Shown piece by piece: positions 15,001 through 30,000 of a stretch of 64,000 nt of DNA. Origin of the DNA: Oscillospiraceae bacterium (GTDB lineage: Bacteria; Bacillota; Clostridia; Oscillospirales; Oscillospiraceae); assembly GCA_022800215.1 (NCBI GenBank), contig JAAWPV010000079.1, positions 53,714 through 117,713 on the forward strand, read 5' to 3'. The translations under genes and the position numbers were made by a program. The notes under the pieces are model-generated. The model saw only the letters and a program-made list of their open reading frames with translations. It made no database searches and was not told where the DNA came from. Position 1 is the first letter of the stretch; every line of letters starts with the position of its first letter.

Positions 15001-18000
15001 AATTTCTCGCTGGTATCCCATTCGGAGAAGCTCTGGGCAGTGCCCAACTGGCCCTGCTGGTTGGAGCCCCAAGCATAAACCTTACCGTCGTCGGACAAAG
15101 CCAGGGTGTGCTTGGCTCCGGCAGCGATAGCCACAATATTGGTCAAGTAAGTATTCTGGGTCAACGTCGCACCGCATCTGGTCTTCACGCCATCCACTTC
15201 GATCTCCTGGGGGCAGGTTCCGTCAGTACCAGTGGTCCGAACCGTATGTCCATTGGTACAAGTGTAGGTAACCTGCTTACCCGCCAGAACAGGAGCAGCA
15301 TAATAACGGTCGCTGGTGTTTCCGCTGCCCAACTGGCCACTGGTATTCAGGCCCCATGTATAGACGGTGCCGTCCATGCTCAGCGCCACGGCGTGATCGG
15401 TGCCCGCCGCTATAGCCTTAAACCGGGTGGTAACTTCCAGCTTAGTGCTTCGAATCATGGCCAGGTCTGCAATGACCGCCTGACAGTCAGAGCATATATG
15501 GGCTCCGTCGGTACCTTCAGGAAAGTCGTTTACATTTTGCGAAGAGAAGCCACAGGTGGGGCAGGTATAGTAGGTAACTTCAGAGGTGCCCAGATAGTGG
15601 CCATTGGCATCCAGCACCCGCTGGGGGTTGGCGGAGGAGTTGGCCACATAGCCCGTCACACCGTTGGTGTTGCTCTGGCCCAACTGGCCTACATTATTGT
15701 GACCCCAGGCCCAGACCGTACCGTCACCGTCCAGGAAAATGGTAAAGCTGGAACCGGCCACCACAGTGGGAATAATGGAGTCACTGCTGGCCTGGAAGTT
15801 GACCTCGATAGAACCCCGGTAAGTGCCGGTCACCAACACGTAGGATCCGGTCTGGCCCTCATGGGCCACACCATACTCACCGGTAACAGTGCCGTACTGG
15901 TTGGTAACCTTATCCACACCGTTGTAGTTCTTATAGGTAGCCTGAATGGTGATGGTAGACTTCGCCAGGTCGCCGCCAGCGTAAGTGACCTCAACACGGT
16001 CATCAATCCGCTGAACGGTAGCGATATCCGCGTTGGAGGAGGTCTGGGTCCAAATCTCATCAGTGGTGGGCAAGGTCATGACCATGGGATAGAGAGCCAC
16101 ACCGCTGTCGTAAGACAGGTGGGTATTATCCCGGTAAATCACCAGCTTCTCGTCAGCGCCCAACATGATAGAAGCAGATACGGTGGGCAGCACTTCCTTC
16201 AAAGATGTGCCACTGGTCTTCTTGGGATTGGAACCATAACCCTGCTGGACCTGGTTTGTGTTCACATTGATCACTTCCACGTAGTCCAGTACCAAAGCCA
16301 GGGTCTCAGGACGGCCAGCCCGGATAGGATAGTAGATCTTATCACTGGCCAGAGAGCCCAACTGACCCATGCTGGTTTTATCACTTGCCTGAATCGTAGC
16401 AGTATTGATACCCCAGGCCCAGACATGACCAAACCGGCCATCCAGACCGTCCACAATATCATTATTGTAGTAGAGGTCCACAGTTAGGTTGTGGAAGTAC
16501 TTGGTATTCACATCATAAACACCGGTCAACCATGTGTAGTCGGTATTATGCTGCTCATACTCTCCCTTAACAATGCGGACGGGAATGACGGAATTGCGCA
16601 ATATATTTTTATCGCCCATCTGACCCTCTGTGCCACGTCCCATGGCATAGACCAAGTCAATATTGGGTGTCTTCCGCCAGCCCTGGGTCAGGTCTGCAGT
16701 GTCGTTGCCGTAAGCGATATCAGTCTGCACTGTCCGCAACAGCACATGGCCAGCACCAGCAGAGAGCTGAACCACCCGCTCGTTCTGGTCCTTCAGCGTG
16801 CTGGTCGTATCGTTGGCGGCGTCCGCTGCATCTCTCACCAAAGTCACACTGCCAGGGTTGGTGCCGTTTACATCCATAGTCAAAATCGGCATACCAGCAG
16901 TGGTCCTGCTGGAAACACCCAGCTGACCGTAAGTATTGCTGCCAAAACCATAGATTTTCTCGGTCCGGGCGGCATCGTTATCAATGGTAAGAATCATGCT
17001 GAACCCAGCTGTAGCAGTGTTCACGTTTTCAGCATTTGTATAGGAACCACCAGTAGTCAATGCCATAGCGCCCTGGAAGAACTCACCCTTACCATCCACA
17101 GTACCATCGGCAGCCTTGTGCTGGAAGTCGGTGGCACTGCCGGAAATGTCATTCTCGCCCCGGACCACCTGCATGGGTACATTGATGAAGCTCTTGTCCG
17201 CAATATTTTGAGTCCGCTCACCAATACCTAACTGACCCACATCGTTACGGCCCCAGGCTACTACGGTTCCGTTGGAACGCAAGGCAAGACTGTGGCCGTC
17301 CGAAGTGGAGATGGCCACGATATGCGCCAGATAATCTCTGGACTCACCTTCAGTTTTGGGTCCCACGGCAGTACCGTTGATCACCCGAACAGGAACTTGG
17401 TAAGTAAAGGCACCAGTACCCCGCTTATTGTCACCGGAACCAAGCTGGCTATACTGGTTGTTACCCCAGCCATAGACATAGCCGTCCTTACCCAAAGCCA
17501 ACATGTAATCATAACCGGCAGCAATAGCCACAATGTCATGGAGATAGGTATCCTCAGTCTCACTGGCCGGCTGACGCCCGATCAGTACCTTGACAGGCTT
17601 CGAGGTGTTGGCCAACTGGCTGCTGTTGGTATTATTCCCCAACTGGCCGGCACTATTGTTGCCCCAAGTGTAAACATAACCGTCCTTATCCAGCGCTGCA
17701 GTAAAGTAACCACCGGCAGCGATGGTCACGATATCCTGCAAGTAAGTACCTGCCGCCTGCTGGCCCGCCAGGATCTGCATCGGGTAGGCTCTATCTACAT
17801 TGCCTCCGTCGCCCAACTGATAATATTTATTCTGGCCCCAAGCCCAGACCGTACCGTCAGGCCGCAGGAGAACAGAGTGGGCATAGCCAGACTCCACCTT
17901 GGGTACCACGGTAGCAGTGGTATTGGAGTCAGACACGCTGACCATAATCAAGAAGGTTCCCGTAACATCCCGGTTGTCCTTGCTCTTATATGTGTAGTTG

Positions 18001-21000
18001 AGCCGGACAGTAGTGGTACCGAAACGATCGGCCTGCTTAGCCCGGAAGATAAACTGAGAACCATTCCGGGTCCAGGTCAGCAGACTGGTATCCAGAATCT
18101 CCGGATCGGAGAAAGTGATACCATTTAGGGTTACATCAGTATCATTGGTATTCCGCAGGTTGAATCCAATGTACTCTCTGCGGATAAAGTTGTTGGTATC
18201 CACCATCAATGCCCGCTTACCATAGGCCAACGGCTCGTTGGACAGGGCAGCAGACATCTCTTCCACTGTCTCGCCATTGCTGATAGTGGAAGTGTTGCCA
18301 GAGTTATAGATGAGGATATCTTCTTCCCGTACGCCGGAGCGGACAGGATAGGCACTATCGGTGTTCACGCCATTGCCCAGCTGGCCATAGTAGTTATAGC
18401 CAGCACTATAAACATAGCCGTCGATACCAACTATAGCAGTGTGCCGATAACCCAATCCGGTAAAGAAGGCAGACTGAGTGTAGTTGGTGAACTGTGGATA
18501 GGGGTTGGTAATGGAGGTCTTATCACTAAAGCTGGTCAGCTTTGCATAAGCGCTGGTACTGACACTGGCATCCCCATTCATGAGCTGGCCGTTGGCGTTA
18601 TTACCCCAAATATAAACCTGATAGGCCTGCTTGGTGCTGTTGGGATCCTCCAGCATCTGGACAGCACTATTGCTGCCCCGGGCAGTAATAGAGGTTACGT
18701 TGGTCAACGTCTGGCCGGCGGAAAGCATGACCTTCACCGGCTGCCAGTTATTAGCCACGCCAGTGGCCCCATTGCCCAATTGACCATAGGTATTATCGCC
18801 CCAAGCATATACCTCGCCATCCCGGGTTTGAGCCAGGGAGTGGGCAGAGCCAGCTGCCACGCTGATGATACCGCTCAAGCTAGTACCAGCACTCAACTGT
18901 GCCTTCTCAGGCGCCAGCTTTCGATTACCAGTACCCAGGTTGCCGCTGCCCAGGCCCAATCGGCCATTCTGACTGTTGCCCCAAGCATAGACACTGCCAT
19001 CAGAACGGACCAGCAGGCCGTGAGCATCACCAGCAGCAAGACCGATAACATTGCCCATGTAGCCACCGCCCTGGGCACCCCGGAGACGAACAGGATAGGG
19101 TCTGGTGGACACGGTATTATCACCCACCTGACCACTGCTGTTCATGCCCCAGGTATAGATCCGGCCGTTGTTGCTCAAGGCCATAGACCACTCCTTGCCT
19201 GCAGAAACCTGGATGATATCGGTTAGATAGTTGGTGTCCACAGTTACGCCTGCATTATTGACTGCATGGACCAAAGTGGGTACGCAGGTATTGGTATAGC
19301 TGCCATTACCCAGCTGGCCGCTGCTATTCAGACCCCAAGCATAAATCTTACCTGTGGTGGTCACTGCCAAAGCGTGATATTGACCAGCGGCAATATAGCT
19401 GATCAGAACTTCCTCCCCGTTCTCGTCAGGGAACTGAACCTGAACCACATTGTTCCGGTTTGCATACACACCACCGTTGGTCTGTCCGCTACGATCATAG
19501 CCCAGTCCATCACCCAACTGACCATAGTTGTTGTAACCCCAGGACCAGACGGTACCGTCGCTCTTCAACGCCAAGGTGAAATCCTGGCCAGCTGCCACCA
19601 TGGGCGATGCTACTACGTCTCCAGGCAGGACCGTAACCAGAATAGCGCCAGAATAGGTATGAGATACCTTGACGCCATCCACGCTCTCTTCAATCACAGC
19701 CCAGAAGTACACCACAGCCCGGCCATAGTTATCAGGAGAGGTGGGTGTGATTTCCCAAACAGGCGCGTCATCTGTACTGCCTGCCGCCGGGCCTACCGTC
19801 ACGATACTAGGATCGGAACTCTGGAATGTAATTTCTTTGGGACTACGTTGCCGGTCCGTATCACTGTAAAGGTTATATCCTTTATAGTGAACCGCTTCCA
19901 TAATATACTGATCAGTATTATAAAGAGTGTACACATCATTATACCGCATTTCAATGGACAAAGGCGGCTTATTGACACCAGTACTGCTGAAGTACTCCGT
20001 GTATGCGGCATTCGTTCCGGTAGCCGCATGCTCAAACATCGTCCAAGTGGGCTCCAGGGCGTAGTACTCCTCAGTACCGATCTTGATGGGATAGTTCTTC
20101 TCCACATTGGTAAAGTCGCCCAGCTCTTTGTAGTTGTTGTAGCCCCAACCCAGAGCATAGCCTTCGATGTTTACCAAAGCACCATGATTCCGGCCAGCGC
20201 TGATATCTTGGGCGGCACGGAGATACTTGGTTTCATCGCTTCCAATCGTGTAGCTGTACCCATTTGCGCCGTCCAGAATAGGCACAGGTGCATTGCGGTT
20301 ACCCGCAGTGGCAGTCCCGGTGCTACTTTGGATACCTAACTGTCCCACATTGTTAGCACCCCAGGAATATACCGCACCCTCCTGGTTTCCAGCACCATGA
20401 GTCATCAGAAGACCGAAGGCTCCACCGGCTGCTACCCGAACCACCATAGCGCCGTTGGAAAGATTCACCTGGTCTAGGTTCGTATTCACAGGCAAAGTCT
20501 GGTCCCCGGTTACAGCCGCACCGCCACCCAGCTGAGACGAACTATTGGCGCCCCACGCCTTGACTACAGCGGCTGTTTCGCCATCCTTCAGCACTGTTTC
20601 GTGAGAAATCGCCAGTACAAACTGACTGCCTGCATCCACATCGGTGATGCCTTTCAATGCAATAGGAGCATTGTTAAGATAGCTGTACTTATCGCCCAAC
20701 TTCGTATTGCCCCGGTCAGTGATAGCGTCAGCCACCAGGGTAGCACCTGCCATAGCAGCGTACACCTGGTTGGGATAACGGCGATTTTCCGTATTATTGT
20801 TGTTACCGCTGCTGGTGCCGTTGCCGATTTGTCCCGCCTCGTTGCGGCCCCAGGTAAACACTGTACCATCGTTCCGCACCGCCACATTGTTGTAACCTGT
20901 AACGGAGATATCCAAAATATTGTTCAGATAGAGTCCACCGGTGCTCTGGCCCACGCGAACCCGCTGAGGAACAGTATACATCGCACCAGTATGGCTGGTG

Positions 21001-24000
21001 GGGTCACCACCCTGACCATCCCGGTCTGTACCAGTAGTATTGGTAACAGTATAGCCCCAACTCAGCACGGAACCATCCTTCAGCAGAACCAAGGAATGAT
21101 TAGTGCCCACTGCGATTTGAGCCACACCTGTCAAATAATGCGTAGCGCCTTCAGCATACTCTTCATTGATATACCTGGTATTGGTGCTCTCATCAAAAGT
21201 ATACCAGAAGGGGCTATCTCCAGCCAAGACACGGCGAGGCACCCGCTCTGCTGCACTGGAACCTGCAGTGCCCAAGCCCAACTGGCCATACCCATTATAA
21301 CCCCAGGCAAACACATCGCCATAAGCGGACAAAGCCAATGTGTGATAATTGCCACGGCTCTCTACCACCTTGCTGACAGCAATGTCCACAATGGCATCAT
21401 TATAACTAGTAATAATATCGCCCAACAAGCCATTGCCATTTACGCCCACCACCTGCATAGGAGTATTGTAGGTGCTGGTATCTACTGCCTGATCACTATC
21501 ATCCACGGCAGCATACTGGATAGAAACATTGGGCATGTTCGCTGTGCCGAAAGCATCAGGCATTTTATTCTGCAGGGCAGCAGACGCCACCACACTGATG
21601 AGTCCACTTCCGGTAAAGGCACTCATAGCCACATAAACTGTGCCCTTGTCTGCCACATTAGTCAGGTTCCAGTTTAAGGTGGTCAAGTTGTCGCACCCAT
21701 TAAAAGCATCTTCAGCAATGGCCATTAGCCCGTCGTTTACAGACAAAGTGGTGAAGGCCCCTGAAGCGAAGGTATTCCCCTCATTTTCAATACCCATCAC
21801 AGGCACTTCATTAAGAGAAGCTGCGGGCACCCCAGTGGTAAAAAGATTATAATTATTCTTAGCAATCGTGGTGGGCAGATCCAGAGCCGTGGCAGCTATG
21901 CCCAGATTGGAAAGGCCCGTGATTACTGCCGCGCCAGGCTTCCCGATCAATGCATCAGAAGCCTCGAAGAGCTTCGCATAGTAGGCATTCGTATCCTTCA
22001 AGCCCTCCAGATCCTTATGAGAATAATACTTCCATGTAAAGGAACCCACAGGAGTCGTACTCTTGGTATCAGCATCCACACCCAGGAAGTTCTGATGATT
22101 GTTACCCCAAGCCCACACAGTTCCATCCCACTGAATGGCATAGGTATAACCATCGCCAGCAATAACCTTGGCGTTGGACACGATGGGATCGTTATCGGTG
22201 TTGACACCCTCAAAGTAGACATTTACCGCCAGAGAACCCCAGTGATTATTCTTCTCATCCACGGCGTAGATCTCCGCTCGTCCCGTCCGGCTGGTCCGCT
22301 GGCGAGTCGGCTCAACGACCACATACCGGCCATTGTCGGTGGTCCTCACCGTCACGATACCTGAATCGCTGCTGAACCATTTCAGGTCAGCGTAGTTACT
22401 CTTGTAATCGCTGGTGGTCATATCCCAATAGAGGTTATATCCCTTATATTCCTCGGTGATAATGGCGCTGGCATCAATAGTCAGAGTTTGGCTCACCGTC
22501 ATCTCCACCTGGACCGGCAATTCACCGGCGTCTGCACCAGGCGCGTAGGTCACCGCCTGGCCTCTTCGGGCAGGATAGTCCTCATCCTTGGTGGCGGGGT
22601 TATTGGTAATAGCAGCCTCCACCAATTGTTGCAGGTCTGCCTTATTGGAGCCAATAATAGCCTGGCTGATAGCCAACGTCTCATTTGCATTAGGATCGGT
22701 ACTATTAGGCTTCGTCCAATAGGCTGCAGTGACCTCACCAGTGGTGATTTGGAGCAACTCAGCCGCCCGGCCGCCAACCAAAGCCGGCAAAGTGGAACTG
22801 TTGCCGGTACCAACCGTCACATTTCCGATGGTTCCTACGCCTAACTGGCCATAGTTATTGGAACCCCAGCCATAGACGTAGCCATCAGCACTCAGCACCA
22901 AGTTACTGCCCGAACCGGAGCTGATATCCATAACTCCGGCCAGATAGGTGCTGCCGCCATCCTTAGCGGGAGCCATACCGTTACTGATGGCCCGAGCTCC
23001 GGTAAGGGCACTCCACTGATAGACAGTACCGTCTTCCATAATAGCCAAGTCGTAACTATCGCCACCCTCGATCTTTACCGGTTTCACTGGATCGGAGGTG
23101 GACAGTGTAACCTTCTGAGCCGTCCAGTCAGTACCGTTGACCGAGCTACCAGAATAGGCACCCCAAGCGTAAATTTCATTATTTACTGTTAAGGCAGAAC
23201 CGTGGTTAACCCCCACAGCAATGTCCATAACCCCCTCCAAGGGCTTCTCTTCCCCATCCACTGTAATTTGAACCTGAACAGGAACATAGCGGGTAATTAC
23301 ATCATTGATAACGGAAGTTTTGAGATTGGACACACTGTTCGGATTGGGGTCCGTCACAGCCAGCTTGCCCTGAGACATCTGACCATAGTCGTTCCGGCCC
23401 CATGCATAGACCTGACCATTGGAGCGCAGGGCCAAGGACATGTCCGTGCCCGCAGCGATGGCCACTACCCGATCCAGGTAGTGGTAACCGTTGGCGGTAT
23501 TGGCCTCCCGCAGTTTACCGTTGCAACCGGCCTGGGTGCAGTTATCACCCACAGTGCCACTTTGATAGGCGTGGCCGCAAACATCACAGACGTACCGCAA
23601 GCCTACATACTCCAACGTTCCACTGCAAGCAGCATCTGCACAAGCATCGCCAACGGCACCGGTCTCATAGTAGGCGTTGCATACATTACAGACATACTGT
23701 ACACCCACATAGTTGCCCGAGGGCGCCAAGCCGCCTACCACAGGAGTGGGCACCCGGAGTACGCTGGAACCGGTGGTATCATCAATGCCCAGTTTGCCAT
23801 TAGCATTGTTGCCCCAGGCCCACACCAAACCATCGCTGTCCAGTGCCAAGGCGTGGTTGGCACCGGCGGAAATTGCCACGATGAAGGGGGTATACAGCTC
23901 GATTTGGGTATTATCCTCGTTGTAGGAGCGGCTGAAGTCCACCTTCTTGGGCAGATAGGCGGCCTTACCACCGGGAACGATGTTGCTATCATTACCCCAG

Positions 24001-27000
24001 GCCCACACATTGCCATCGGCATCAAGGGCCAAATTGAAAGCGTTGTTGATACCGCTGCCGCCCGCGGCTACAGCCACGATGTTGTGGAAATAGTTGACCT
24101 CCAAATGGCCGGCACAGGTGTCAATCTGGCAGTTATCACCCACGGAACCGCTATTGAAGGTAACTCCGCAGGTATCACAGATAAGCCGGTCTTCCTCTTC
24201 GGGGGCCAAAACCGGGCTGGGGAAAGTATAGCTATTGTTAGTACCGTCACCACTCTGACCAGTGTAACCATAGCCCCAAGTCCAGACGGTACCATCGGCC
24301 TTCAAAGCGATGGAATGGCTCGCCTGAGTAGAAATCATAGGCACGGCTACATCCGACTCAGTCCGCTGCTCGGCATCGCTGCTCTTGGCACTCTCCAGCC
24401 GGCGGACATAAATATTCAAGGTCAGAACATAGGTCTCCTCCCCATCCCGATAGGTCAAGGCCACCGCGGTGGAGCCCATTTCGCCAGTGGGCTTGAAGGC
24501 CACCACCTGACTGGTGGTATCCAATGTGGCAGTGAGCACCCGCTCATCCATCACCACAGCCTCCAACTGGTCAACACTGGTCAAATCGCTCTTGCCGTTA
24601 CGGTCATAGAGATTGAAACCGGAGAGATATTGGTTCTTCAAATCACTGAGGTGGATGTAGACTGTCTCGCCCTCGTTGATCCGCACCACACCCGTACCTA
24701 GGCCATGCTGGGCGGCATCCACATATACCCAGTCAGTAACCAGCAGGTTCATGTCCTGAGCTCCTACCCGAACAGGATAGAGGTGTTCATAGCCCTCTGT
24801 GGTACCGAAGGCATAATCCCGACCATAGCCCCAGGCCCAGACAGTGCCATCTTCCTTCACATAAGCGCCATTAAAATAAGTTCTGTAATTCGGATATCTA
24901 TCAGAACCCCAGTTAATGGAGTAATCATAGCCAACCGCCAAAGTACGAATATTGCCCATATCCACCATCAGAGTAGGCAGAATGAAGGAGGAATCATCCA
25001 ACGCCGCCTGAGTATAACTGGTAGTCTCATCCATTACATTCAGGGCATTACGGAAGTTATTGCCCCAACCATAGGTCTTACCTGTCTGAGTGATGGCATA
25101 GCTACGCCGCTGAGCTGCCAGCACTTGGACAATAATATCTTCATCAGTCCCTTCACCGGTACTGCCCAGCTTATCAGGCTGCGGCTTTCCAGTGATAGTA
25201 TCCACAGGGCCACGGACCCGGCGAGGTACATAATTAGATGTACCATTGTCACGGCTCCAGATACCCAGCTGCCCCATAGAGTTGTTACCCATGGCATATA
25301 CCTCAGTGCGGATACCGCTGCCAGTCGCAGAGGTCTCTTCAATCCGTACCAGCACCAAGCTATGATCTTCGCCAGCAGAAATACCCACCACGTGCTGGAT
25401 ATAGTCGGTAGTATTGAAACCTTCCAAGTGGTCTTCATTGTCGCCGCTTTCTCCCTTGAGCATTTGAACGGGCAGACCACTATTGTTGGTGTTACCTACG
25501 CCCAACTGGCCGGAACTGTTCAGGCCCCAACCATAGACAGTACCATCGCTGCGCAGGGCCAAAGAATGACCGATACCCGCAGAGATAGCAATCACACTGT
25601 TGAGATAGTAGCTGTCAGAAGCACTTTGACCCTTTAGGACCTTCTGAGGCTTCGAAATCTTGGTTGCAACACCATTACCAATACCCAGCTGTCCATAGGT
25701 ATTGTCGCCAAAAGCCCATATCTCGCCACCCAAACTAGGTGTACCAAGCATAGAGGCCATCTCTACTGTTTCAGTACTCTGAGTCAAGATTAGAGTATAA
25801 TTCTCACCGGCAGATGCCGCCACAGCAAACTCGTTATTCAAATCCACCTCAGTGGCATAGCACATCCGGGCTCTGGCAGCATCGTAAGCCGCTTTACTGT
25901 CAGTATCATCGTAACCCAGCTGGCCATTGCTGTTGCTGCCGGTAGTGTAAACTTTACCGTCGCCGGTAACCATGACTAAATGCGAGCGACCAGCAGAAAT
26001 CGCTACTACGTTGGTCAAATACTTCCGCTCAGTCTCGCTGTAAATCCGAACCTGAGTGGGTACGCTGCGATTGGTGTAGCTGCCATCACCCAACTGCCCC
26101 TTATCATTGGCACCCCATGCCCAAACCGTGCCATCAGACCGCAGAGCCGCACCAAAGCGCTCGCCCATAACTACTGTGGGCAGGGCAACGCCCACCGTCT
26201 GATCGCTGTTCACATCACGCTGAGTGACGGTCACATTGATGGACCCGGTGTGGGTAGAAACAGTATTGGTAACACGAATCACGGCGGTGCCCCTTTGTCC
26301 TCCCTTGATGGTGGCCACATTGCCAGAGGTCTCCAAGACCGCCACCGAACTATTGCTGGTAATCCACTGCAGGTTATTGATGTCAGCGTTACGCACAGAC
26401 AAAGTGCGGCTGTCTACCAGCATATTGAATGCGGAAAGATATGTCTCCAACAGGTCGTTCCTTGCTGCGGTATAGGAAATAGTAAGGGTATCGCCCTCCT
26501 GCATGGTGATGTTCATGGCCGAAAGAAGCATACTGTCGGTCATGTTGGTAATATCCAAGGTATAAACCTTCTGAGCGCCAGTAACTCCGTCGGTAACAGT
26601 AGCTTTATAGACCACTAAGGTCTTCGCCTCCATGTCACCCACCTGAACAGGCTCTGCAGCGATTTTACCTGCGGCTACCGAATGAGCTCCCATAATGCCT
26701 TGTTTACTATTGGTAGGCATGGCCGGGTTGTTACCCCAAGCGTATACAAAGCCGTCAGACCGAACCATCACTGCACGGTCCCCACCAGCTGCCAAAGTGA
26801 GAACACTCTGAAGATTGGGGGTAGCGTCGGCGTTAAAGGTTTCACCCTTCAGAATGGCAGTGGGTTCTGTGATAGTGGAATAGCCGGTATTCACAGTGTG
26901 ATCGATATTCCGGCTATCCGTACCGATACCCAACTGGCCCTTAGCCGCAGCGCCCCAGCCGTAAGCATATCCACTGGCACTTACCGCAATGGTGAAGCCA

Positions 27001-30000
27001 TTGCCCTGGTGAGCAGTAGCGATGCGGATATCGCTACCATCTTCGTTTTTAATTTCTTTCTGAGCCGGTATGCTTGCGGCGGCAGAGGTCCACTCATAGA
27101 CCAGCCCTGTCTTAGTCACCGCCACAAAGGCTCCAGTAGTACCAGAGGTATTGGCACTGCCGGCGTCAATATAGGCTACATCAGTTACTTTAGCTGTCTC
27201 ATCCACAACGGATCCCTTGGCCTGATAAGCACCGCCATTGATCAGCAACAAATAGGTACCGTCGCTACTCATGGCCACTTGCTCCACGGTCACTCCCGTC
27301 CACTGTGGCGGAAGTGCATAACTCTCCACACCATCTTTCTTGTCGCTGACTGTCACCATGCCGTTGCCATGGGCCAGAACATAATAATCACCATAGGCAG
27401 AAACTTTGGTCACAGTACTAATGGTATTCAACTTTGTAAAGGTGCCGGTAAATCCCTTAGCAGTAGTTCCAGCAGCATAAACCGTACCATCCGCTGTGAC
27501 CAGCAGGGTAAAGTTATTGCCCGCATGTACCGAGACGATCTGTCCCAGTTCTTCCAAGTTCTCCAAACGATAGGGATACTCATAATTAGCAGTGTCCCCA
27601 GTACCTAATTGGCCATACTGGTTGCTGCCCCAAACCCAGACTCTGCCATGCTGATCCAGTGCCACAGTGTGGTTGGTTCCCACAGACACCATGGGCTCGG
27701 TGGTGACCACATCATCCTCCACAAAAGTAACACGAATCTGACTGCTGGCCACAATTACGCTGTTTACCTTATAGTTGATGGTAATAATAGTAGTGCCAGT
27801 ATTGTAAGGAGTTCCTGCACCTTGCTTATAAGGGGAGATAATATGCCGCTTGGTGCCATCCAGAGAAATGATACCGATGGTCTGATCGCTGCTTATCAGC
27901 TCAATACCAGACGGCGTCGCCTTATCCGAATTGCTGTCAGTGTATAGGTTAAAACCCTCGGAGTAGTACCGCCACATCATGTCAGCATCCAAAATGAGCT
28001 CATCGGACACATGGAGGGTGAAATGATCGGGTACAGCACCCTTGCTGTAACTCTTCGTTACAATCCCGGAACTGTTGCGGATCTCGGCCCACTCAGCCTT
28101 CACCGAATCGTTAGCAGAAACGCCCACCTGGACGGGCCGCACTTCTCTCTCCGGCTCAAAGCTGCCAGTACCGCTTTGTCCATAGATATTCTGACCTGTA
28201 GTGTAAACCGAACCATCCGCCTTGTAAAGCACGCCATGATTCACACCGGCCGCCACAGAGATAACATCCTCAATATAAGTGTAGCTATTACCCACCGGGC
28301 TGGTCACATCCTGCATTTGCTCAAAGGCAATGGTATTATCTGCAGGAATATATACACCAGGATTCTGGCCAGTATAGTAGTCCAAACCCAACTGGCCACT
28401 GGTATTCAAGCCCCAACCAAGCACCTTTGTGGTCGCCCCGGTATCAACATCAATGACACCTTGGACCAACAAGCCAAACTGATCGTTCAAAGCCACGCTC
28501 TGAATGTTTTCAATCGGCTTATCGGCTCCATTCACATTTGTGGTCAAATTAGAACTTTCAGTCAAGTAGGACAATTGCGCGCCGCCGTCGGCATACTGTG
28601 TTCCTCTACGGTTATAGAGCCTACCAGTAACCAACAGTTTGTGTTCATAAGTCTCGTAGAAGGTCGCAACATCACCCGCCGTGATATCCAAGATCTTATG
28701 TAGCTTGCGATTGTAATCCTTGTGACCTCCCATATCGGGATCATCTTGATTGTACGTGATACCCGCCCGAATATGGTCAGGATAAGTGTGAGGCAGAACC
28801 CCGCTGTCATTGCTGCCCCAAGCCACTATAGTGCCGTCCTCCCGGAGCGCTTCTGCATAGGTAGTGCCGGCATAAATAGCAATCACATCCCGCAAAGGCT
28901 GCTGGGTGGCGTAGCGGGTGCCACTCTGGCTCATACCTGCGGCGGTAGTGCCCGCCGTTACCTTTACAGGTAGAGCCGCATCTGCACTGGTATTATAAAT
29001 ATCGCCCAGCTGACGACTGCCATTAGTACCCCAAGCCCAAACAGTGCCATCCTTAGCCAGCGCCAGGGCAAATTCAGATCCCGCTGCCACAGCAATGGCA
29101 TCATCCAAATACTTGGTCGGTGTACCCGGAATGATAGTGGGTTCACCCAGCTCCGCATCTGGATCTTCAGGATTGGGTTGTGCAGGAATAACTTGGTCCG
29201 GTGTACCGGCCTTCAACATGATCTTATCCGCATAATTCCGGCTACCGATACTGGCTACGCCCAACTGGTTGGCGTTGTTCCGACCCCAAGTCCAAACAAC
29301 TCCATCTTTATCAACAGCCAAGGCAAAAGTTGCACCAGCAGAAATCCCGATAATGCCTTCCAAAGGCACAAGATTTCCGCTTTCATCTTTCCGCAGGACC
29401 TGAACAGGAGCGGAACGGTTCTCCCCATTGCCAGCACTGCCATTACCCAGTTGACCGTTATCATTCAAGCCCCAAGTCCATACGGTACCGTCCGCCTTCA
29501 GGCTGACAGTAAAATTCTCCCCGGTCACAATTTGCGGCGCAGCGATTTGCTCGCTGCTCAGCTTTGTGGATTCGGGCTGAAGCATAATAAGGTGGATCAT
29601 GCCATACTCGCTAACGTAGTTAGTGTCAGCATTGCCTACCATCTCAATAAGAATGTTGACTTCGCCATAACCGTAGTTCTCCGCATCTACCTTTACCGGG
29701 CTGATGGTCAGGGTAGTACCGTTAACAGCCACCCTAGCAATATTCTCATTAGAGGACCAAGCCTTGAAGATATTGCTCTTCAAGCCGATGGTGTTAGTGC
29801 TGTGATAGTAAGTTGCATTGGTAGATACATCACTTTCGTTGAAGAGTCGGAAGCCAGGTACGTATTCCAACGTAGCATTCTTCAAATCAATGCTTACCGT
29901 CTTATCTGCGGTAACCGTCAGATAGGCCTGCTCACCTTCAGCGGGCTTCTTCACCGCATCCACACTCTGAAGCAAGTCATTAAGGTAAAGCGAGTGGAAG

